Below, piece after piece: positions 57,481-64,000 of a stretch of DNA of 64,000 nucleotides. Under the pieces are notes generated by a model. It did not search any database, was not told where the DNA came from, and saw only the letters and a list, made by a program, of their open reading frames with translations. This DNA comes from Antennarius striatus. Its lineage: Eukaryota; Chordata; Actinopteri; Lophiiformes; Antennariidae. The stretch lies in contig NC_090797.1 of the NCBI RefSeq assembly GCF_040054535.1, positions 14,002,001-14,066,000 on the forward strand. Reading direction: 5' to 3'. Each line of letters begins with the position of its first letter. The stretch's first letter is position 1. Position numbers and translations under genes: made by a program.

Positions 57481-57653
57481 TTGAATAAATGTTTAACTTG
57501 TCAGACCTGTTCTGTTCTGATGGAGTCAGAGCAGAATTTATGAATTCTCCTTTACAATGCTATAAAAACATTTCACTACTCATTAACCCGTGAGAAAAAC
57601 TTTGATCCCATTAGTGGAAAACGTGACATGAGTCACGCCCCGCAGGGCGCTGG

Positions 57654-57660
57654 TTTAAAA
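57654..57660 (+). promoter_or_regulatory. TATA-like box of the guanylin gene
   Basis: TTTAAAA lies about 100 bases upstream of the guanylin start codon, a usual distance for a compact TATA promoter with a short leader. Confidence 0.6.
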
Positions 57661-57756
57661 GGAGGCCTGTGAGCAATACGCCAGCAGTGCACACACTGAG
57701 CTGACCTCCTTCACAGCCAGAGACAAACACCCCGTGACGAAAAGTCCACAGACACC

Positions 57757-58356
57757 ATGAAGGCTGCTCTCGCCACCATCGCCGTCCTCGTCCTGGCTCT
57801 CAGCCCGACTCCTGAGGCTGTGCAGGTTGAAGTGAGTGCATCAGTTCTCATTTCTGAATTACCAATGTCTTCATGATCCAACTGAGTCTGGTTAAGTTTA
57901 ACTGGTGACAAGGACCAGGTCCACTTTTTATAGAAAGCTAAAGAAATGACTGGATCTGATTCAAGCTGAGCGCTTTAACTGTAACGTCTGACCTCTCCTC
58001 CAGGAGAACGGGTTGTCTTTCTCACTGGAAGCTGTCAGGAGGCTTCAGGAGCTGTCAAGGAGCAGTGCTGTGGCAGGAGAGCAAAGCCCTCGCCTCCTGG
58101 CCACCTCCACGCCCCTCTGTGCTGAACCTCTGCTCCCCCAGGAGTTTGTGCCCCTGTGTAAGCAGAGAGGAGCTTCTGCATCACTCACCAGACTGGGTGA
58201 GACTTTTAGATGTTCTACAATCAGACTTATGAAGACATCAGGTTTGCCTCGAGGTGCAGGTGATTTACAACGCCTGTTTTTTCTGTGTTTATTTTAGCGA
58301 TGGTCCCCATGGATGTGTGTGAGATCTGTGCCTTTGCCGCCTGCACCGGCTGCTAA
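57757..58356 (+). CDS. guca2a: Prepro-guanylin, three exons
   Basis: Exons 57757-57831, 58004-58196 and 58298-58356 join at GT-AG introns in phases 0 and 1 to give 108 residues. Residues 1-20 are a signal peptide (KAALATIAVLVLALS). The conserved pro-segment motif VQVEENGLSFSLEAVRRLQE follows. The C-terminus, released as the hormone, is VCEICAFAACTGC, with the four cysteines that form the two disulphides of guanylin peptides and no residue after the last cysteine. Guanylins are secreted by gut and kidney epithelia and activate the receptor guanylate cyclase GUCY2C, raising cGMP and driving chloride secretion. Uroguanylin and renoguanylin usually carry an extra C-terminal leucine, so the lack of it favours guanylin. 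The core CEICAFAACTGC is also that of renoguanylin. Length, three-exon layout and the TATA box fit the family well. Confidence 0.95.
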
Positions 58357-58693
58357 ACACACCCAGCGTGTAACGCTTGGCCCAGCAGAAGACGTGATTT
58401 TTCTTTCCTCGCCCTCAAAACTATTTCAGAGTTTCTAAAACGTGTGCCTGCAAAGATGAAATGAGAAGTTTATGCTCTGTGTCGGCATTTTTAGAACTTT
58501 AGTTAAAGATTTTATGTGTGTGTGTACTCCTATACACATATGATTATTCTTTTCTCATCACCCCTATTTTCCGCTTTTATTGCTATATTTTTTTGAATTT
58601 TAAAATTTGTTACACTTTTATTCTATCAAGCTTTGCAAACATATTTAAGGAGCAATTTCTTTTCACAAGACTTGTTTTATGTACATTGTTTTG

Positions 58694-58699
58694 AATAAA
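58694..58699 (+). terminator. Poly(A) signal of the guanylin gene
   Basis: AATAAA about 340 bases after the stop codon; it is the first canonical signal downstream. Confidence 0.7.
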
Positions 58700-60595
58700 G
58701 AACCTTCATCAATAATCATGTGTTTGCTTCATATAAAACAGTTGAAAAATTATTTTTCTTATATTTTTATCAATTCTTTGCACTCATAAATTGTAAGATT
58801 TCAGTCATCCAAAGATTTTCTCTTTCTTTACATACATTGATTATGAGTAGAGAACTAGAACCTTACCTGGGCCCTTTTTAGCCACCCTCTCCTTTTTGTG
58901 CAGCGCCAAGAGTAGTGATGTCTGAATGGCGCCCCATGGGGCTTCGAACCGTTTGGGACGAAAAATTGTGCTGAAAACTGTTTCATTACTCAGCGCCCAC
59001 ATTTCCTGTATTGCATATATTAACTGAATAAAACTCAATATAATTCAATGTGTTCATCCTTGCTTGTTATATTGTAGCCATATATTATCGGAAATTGATT
59101 TATGATCATTGGTCCTTGCAGGGTTCAATAAAGCAACAAGACATATAGATTACATGTTCATGCATGTATCTCACCAGCTATATATTTGAATAAGCTCACT
59201 GAAAGTCTCACGCTTTCACGCCGTCACCAACTCCACCTACTACCTGTCAATCAAGCACCCAGCCAATCACGGCGCATCTGCCAGAAGGAATCAAGTGAAC
59301 AATATGGCGTACGACATCTGCTATCTTAGGAGAAGAAATAACAATACATGGACTTCCCAGTTAACATAATTTCAGAGTGTCTTAAGTGTTCCAACAATTT
59401 TCATGTTTTTGAGCAGAGAGTCCAAACAGCAGGAACAACAACAAAAAAACGACAAGTCTGTCCAGCTATGGTTTCTGTTTGGAATGGGACAATCAATCTA
59501 CTATCCCAAATGCTCCTCGGGCATCTGACAAAAACGCTCTTTTAGTAACTACATACAGTTGTGTTCATGTAGTCAGCTAACATTTCTTTTCCACCTGCTC
59601 TTTTGACAGGTGATTTTTCCTTTAACGTTAGCTCCTTTCCCAGTCTCACCATTAGTTTTCTTTCTTTCTCCAGTTAGCCTGCTAACATTCATTTACGACT
59701 TCACAATGCCTGCCCAGCACAATCCATGATTTACGTCACCACGTTGATTTTTGACTACATTGGGTGCGCTTGGTTTATAATACCAGTACATTTGTTTTCA
59801 TTTGTTTGGTATGAAGTCTGATATTGTTGTTTTATCTAGGAATTTCCATGGATTCCCACTAGCCATATATGTTGTTATATGGGGTAGCATCATTAAAGTG
59901 GCTTACCGAATTGCTCAGTGCAAAAAACTCCACCATAGCAGAGGAGATGAAACATTGAGCAGGAGCTGAAAGTTCAGCATCATATTCAAACCTCACTTTT
60001 AACAGCTGTGCACTGCAGAACTGCTTTTTGTAGCCATTAATCCTGACTATTTCATTCTGAAAAGAAAAAAATCTGCAAAAAAAGTTTTATTCATTGTGTT
60101 TTACAGGTGAAGGTATGTAATATTGTGCTCCTCAGTTAATGTTGCTGAACAGAATTTGAATTTGTTATCATTTATTGATTTTATTTAATTTTTCAGTTTC
60201 AAATATTACAATGAGTTAGTCAAAAATGTTTACAGTTTTAAAAAGTTTTTTTTTTATTTCAGTCAAATTGATGCACTTAAAATCTTTTGTTATAGACTAA
60301 AACATAATGTTAATAAAGTTCTTTCTTATAATTTGAACTATATTTCTTTTTTTCATTTCTTTAATGTTAATAACGATACAATGTTATGCAGAGGTGTACT
60401 TCTAACAACTTTATAGACAATTGATATTAATTATAGTCGCGGCAGAGAGTGGGGGGGAGCGAATTATTTTCTTCTTGCTGGGGGGAGGTAACAGAAAATA
60501 ACATAAACTCCATCTTGTGGATTAAAACGGTATTGACCCGTCAACATTATAACAAGTCTCACAATTTAAGTTACTTATGTAGCAATAGGCTACAT
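58700..60595. other. Intergenic DNA without a supported gene
   Basis: AT-rich sequence with short open frames only; 59348-59545 was inspected and has no recognisable domain. Confidence 0.5.
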
Positions 60596-60767
60596 ACTAA
60601 TTAATATGATATGCTTTTATGACTTTGAGCCGAGCTGTATAAACATGATGAAAATTTTTTTAAACGTTAAACAGAGTAATGCCGCACTCTGTTTAACGTT
60701 TAAAAAAATTTTCATCATGTTTATACAGCTCGGCTCAAAGTCATAAAAGCATATCGTATTAATTAGT
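60596..60767. repeat. Near-perfect palindrome, 82-bp arms, 8-bp loop
   Basis: 60596-60677 is the reverse complement of 60686-60767 with a single mismatch (T/C at the ATATGAT versus ATACGAT position). The loop is AATGCCGC. The inner end of the left arm plus loop (AAACAGAGTAATGCCGCAC) is the same sequence as the target duplication of the adjacent LINE. Confidence 0.97.
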
Positions 60768-60801
60768 TCTTTGTTATTAATTAATTAGTTTTTTAAACGT
60801 T

Positions 60802-60823
60802 AAACAGAGTAATGCCGCACAAT
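60802..60823. repeat. 5' target-site duplication of the RTE LINE (22 bp)
   Basis: AAACAGAGTAATGCCGCACA plus AT. It is identical to 63921-63942 at all 22 positions. Confidence 0.95.
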
Positions 60824-60855
60824 GTAGCCGCAAGAGGACACAAGCCAGTGTCTTA

Positions 60856-62124
60856 TTGTGCCGGTCCCAAGCCCGGATAAATACAGAGGGTTGCGTCAGG
60901 AAGGGCATCCGGCGTAAAACTTTTGCCAAATCAAAGATGCGAATCAAACCTATGACTTCCATACCGGATCGGTCGAGGCCCGGGTTAACAACGACCGCCA
61001 TCGGCACTGTTGACCTACAGGGCGCCGGTGGAATTTGGATTACTGTTGGTCGAAGAAGGAGAGGAGGAAAGTGCGTTCGCACGAAGAAAGAGAAGAGGAA
61101 CACCAAGAGTATAGGACTGAGAGTAGGGACGTTGAATGTTGGAACTATGACAGGAAAAGGTAGAGAGTTGGTTGACATGATGCAGAGGAGGAAGGTAGAC
61201 ATACTGTGTGTCCAGGAGACCAGGTGGAAAGGTAGCAAGGCTAGAAGTTTAGGAGCAGGGTTCAAGTTGTTCTATCATGGTGTAGATGGGAAGAGAAATG
61301 GAGTAGGAGTTATCTTGAAGGAGGAGTTTGTTAGGAATGTCCTGGAGGTAACAAGAGTGTCAGATAGAGTGATGAGTCTGAAGCTAGAAATAGAAGGTGT
61401 GATGTTCAATGTTGTTAGTGGGTATGCTCCACAGGTAGGATGTGAGCTGGAGGAGAAGGAGAAATTCTGGTCGGACCTTGATGAAGTGATGCAGAGCATG
61501 CCTAGAAGTGAGAGAGTTGTCATTGGAGCAGACTTCAATGGACATGTTGGTGCAGGAAACAGAGGTGATGAGGAGGTGATGGGCAGGTTTGGTATCCAGG
61601 AGAGGAACGCAGAAGGACAGATGGTAGTTGACTTTGCAAAAAGGATGGAAATGGCTGTAGTGAATACTTTCTTCCAGAAGAGGCAGGAACATAGAGTGAC
61701 CTATAAGAGTGGCGGTAGGAGCACACAGGTAGACTACATCTTGTGTAGACGGTGTAACCTGAAAGAGATCAGTGACTGCAAAGTAGTGGTAGGTGAGAGT
61801 GTAGCCAAACAGCATAGGATGGTGGTGTGTAGGATGACTCTAGTGGTGAGGAAGATGAAGAGGGCAAAGGCAGAGCAGAAGACGAAATGGTGGAAGCTGA
61901 AAAAGGAAGAGTGTTGCATGACTTTTAGGAAGGAGTTAATACAGGCTCTGGGTGGTCAGGAGGTGCTTCCAGATGACTGGACAACTACAGCTAATGTGAT
62001 CAGGGAGACAGGTAGGAGAGTACTTGGTGTGTCATCTGGAAGGAAAGTAGATAAGGAGTCTTGGTGGTGGAATGAGGAGGTACAGGAGTGTATACAGAGA
62101 AAGAGGTTAGCCAAGAGGAAGTGA
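60856..62124 (+). pseudogene. RTE endonuclease domain
   Basis: The frame carries an apurinic/apyrimidinic-like endonuclease: LNVGTMTGKGRELVDMM, ILCVQETRWKG (the catalytic glutamate), VVSGYAPQVG, VVIGADFNGHVGAGNRGDEE (catalytic D and N) and later STQVDYILCRR and KQHRMVV (the last D/H region). This nickase starts target-primed reverse transcription. Fish annotation pipelines often label such frames craniofacial development protein 2-like. The frame ends at a TGA (RKRLAKRK*) and clearly continues after it. The protein start is uncertain because the frame is open from the left boundary. Confidence 0.88.
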
Positions 62125-63892
62125 GACACTGAGAGGACTGAGGAGAGTAGACAGGAGTACAGGGAGATGCAGCGTAAGGTGAAGGTAGAGGTAGCAAAGG
62201 CCAAACAAGAAGCTTTTGATGACTTGTATGCTAGGTTGGACAGTAATGAGGGAGAGACTGATCTATACCGGTTGGCAAGACAGAGAGACAGAGATGGGAA
62301 GGACGTGCAGCAGGTTAGGGTGATTAAGGATAGGGATGGAAGTCTATTGACAGGTGCCAGTAGTGTGATGGGAAGATGGAAAGAGTACTTTGAAGAGTTG
62401 ATGAACGTGGAAAATGAGAGGGAACAAAGACTAGAAGAGGTGACTGTTGTGGACCAGGATGTAGCAAAGATTAGTCAGGATGAAGTGAGGAGGGCATTGA
62501 AGAGGATGAAGAGTGGAAAGGCAGTCGGTCCTGATGATATACCTGTAGAGGTATGGAACTGTCTAGGAGAGGTGGCAGTAGAGTTTCTGACTGGGTTGTT
62601 CAACAGGATCTTAGATAGTGAGAAGATGCCTGAGGAATGGAGGAGAAGTGTGCTGGTGCCCATTTTTAAGAACAAGGGAGATGTGCAGAGTTGTGGCAAC
62701 TACAGAGGAATAAAGCTGATGAGCCATACAATGAAGTTATGGGAGAGAGTAGTGGAAGCTAGACTAAGGGCAGAAGTGAACATTTGTGAGCAGCAGTATG
62801 GTTTCATGCCAAAAAAGAGTACTACAGATGCAGTATTTGCTTTGAGGATGTTGATAGAGAAGTACAGAGAAGGCCAGAGGGAGCTGCATTGTGTTTTTGT
62901 AGATCTGGAGAAAGCTTATGACAGGGTGCCCAGAGAGGAACTGTGGTATTGTATGAGGATGTCTGGAGTGGCAGAGAAGTATGTTAGAACGGTGCAGGAC
63001 ATGTATGAAGACTGTAAGACAGTGGTGAGGTGTGCTGTAGGTGTGACAGAGGAGTTCAAGGTGGAGGTGGGACTGCATCAGGGATCAGCTCTGAGCCCCT
63101 TCTTGTTTGCCATGGTGATGGACAGGCTGACAGACGAGGTTAGACAGGAATCTCCATGGACTATGATGTTTGCAGATGACATTGTGATCTGTAGTGAGAG
63201 CAGGGAACAGGTGGAGGAGAAGCTAGAGAAGTGGAGGTTTGTCCTGGAAAGGAGAGGAATGAAGGTTAGCCGCAGTAAGACAGAGTACATGTGTGTGAAT
63301 GAGAGGGACCCAAGTGGAAGAGTGAGGTTAGAGGGAGAAGAGATCAAGAAGGTGGAGGATTTTAAGTACTTAGGCTCAACAGTCCAGAGCAATGGAGAGT
63401 GTGGAAAAGAGGTGAAGAAGCGTGTCCAGGCAGGATGGAACGGGTGGAGTTTCAGCTAAAATGAAGGGAAAGGTGTACAAAACTGTGGTGAGACCAGCGA
63501 TGTTGTTTGGTCTAGAGACAGTGTCGCTGAGGAAAAGACAGGAGACAGACCTGGAGGTAGCAGAGATGAAGATGCTGAGGTTCTCTCTGGGAGTGACCAG
63601 GATGGATTGGATCAGGAATGAGTACATCAGAGGGACAGCACATGTTAGAGGTTTTGGAGATAAAGTCAGAGAGGCCAGACTGAGATGGTTTGGACATGTC
63701 CAGAGGAGAGATAGTGAATATATTGGTAGAAGGATGCTGAGTTTTGAACTGCCAGGCAGGAGGCCTAGAGGAAGACCAAAGAGGAGGTTTATGGATGTAA
63801 TGAGGGAAGACATGAAGGTAGTTGGTGTGAGAGAAGAGGATTCAAAGGACAGGGCTAGATGGAGGAAATTGATTCGCTGTGGCGACCCCTGA
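62125..63892 (+). pseudogene. RTE reverse transcriptase and C-terminal domain
   Basis: After the TGA the frame resumes with DTERTEESRQEYREMQRKV and runs to 63459. It shows RT motifs in order: KAVGPDDIPVEVW, NYRGIKLMSHTMKLWERV, YGFMPKKSTTDAVFALRML, VFVDLEKAYDRVPREELW, GLHQGSALSPFLFAMVMD and the catalytic FADD at about 63170. The C-terminal part (LRWFGHVQRRDSEYIGRRML, ELPGRRPRGRPKRRFMD) lies in another frame, 63467-63892, behind a frame-changing deletion of a few tens of bases near 63450. The catalytic residues are intact, but the deletion would separate the C-terminal domain. Confidence 0.9.
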
Positions 63893-63920
63893 AGGGAAAA
63901 GCCGAAAGGAAAAGAAGAAG

Positions 63921-63942
63921 AAACAGAGTAATGCCGCACAAT
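63921..63942. repeat. 3' target-site duplication of the RTE LINE (22 bp)
   Basis: Directly follows the GAAGAAG tail; identical to 60802-60823. Confidence 0.95.
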
Positions 63943-64000
63943 AGTTCTGATTGAAACACAAAAACACATGAACTGTGTTGCTGTTAATCAATTTTCCACA

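Larger units (their letters stand above)
60824..63920 (+). mobile_element. Near-complete RTE-clade LINE
   Basis: A 3.1-kb element between perfect 22-bp direct repeats carries an endonuclease followed by a reverse transcriptase. It ends with the RTE-type 3' signature CGCTGTGGCGACCCCTGAAG and a short GAA/GAAAAG-rich tail without poly(A). The reading frame is broken only by one in-frame TGA (62122-62124) and one frame-changing deletion near 63450. Identical target repeats and light damage point to a fairly recent insertion. Confidence 0.93.

Overview
This is vertebrate nuclear DNA, almost certainly from a teleost fish. The recognisable genes are split by GT-AG introns. They are the first coding exon of a Kv3-type potassium channel, a membrane protein of the RIC3/CCDC107 family, a divergent TCF/LEF-type HMG-box gene and a guanylin prohormone. 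The mobile elements are the usual teleost mix: Tc1/mariner, piggyBac, hAT, Ty3/gypsy, RTE, a restriction-like-endonuclease LINE, a Tx1-like ORF1 and tRNA-derived SINEs. Long (CA)n tracts are frequent. No bacterial gene, operon or CRISPR array is present.

Layout. 1-13.9 kb: probably intron 1 of kcnc2 (minus strand), with an unusual 21/24-bp minisatellite at 1.4-2.3 kb. 13.9-14.9 kb: kcnc2 exon 1 and its GC-rich 5' region. 14.9-22.7 kb: intergenic DNA with several simple repeats. 22.7-28.7 kb: a complete six-exon RIC3/CCDC107-family gene (minus strand). A Tc1 element fills its intron 2 and lies exactly at the 5' splice site. 30.5-38.9 kb: a nest of retrotransposon and hAT relics. 39.4-43.4 kb: a TCF/LEF-like HMG-box gene (minus strand, 5' end not resolved), with an RTE-like relic in the intron that splits the HMG box. 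45.6-48.8 kb: weak evidence for an unrecognised gene running the other way. 49.5-57.2 kb: an HMG-box fragment, a piggyBac relic, LINE ORF1 and RT relics, and a second copy of the restriction-like-endonuclease LINE. 57.6-58.7 kb: a complete three-exon guanylin gene with TATA box and poly(A) signal. 60.6-63.95 kb: a near-complete RTE LINE with a perfect 22-bp target-site duplication, next to an 82-bp-arm palindrome made from the same target sequence.

The genes do not form a pathway and look like independent neighbours. The observations most worth following are: (i) the Tc1 insertion that replaced positions +4 onward of a splice donor; (ii) the divergent TCF/LEF-like gene whose HMG-box 3' splice site has been copied several times in tandem, with an in-frame 35-codon extension possible; (iii) the palindrome and triplicated target site beside the RTE insertion; and (iv) the minisatellite that stays open on the minus strand because both unit lengths are multiples of three. 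All calls come from reading the sequence; no database search was run.
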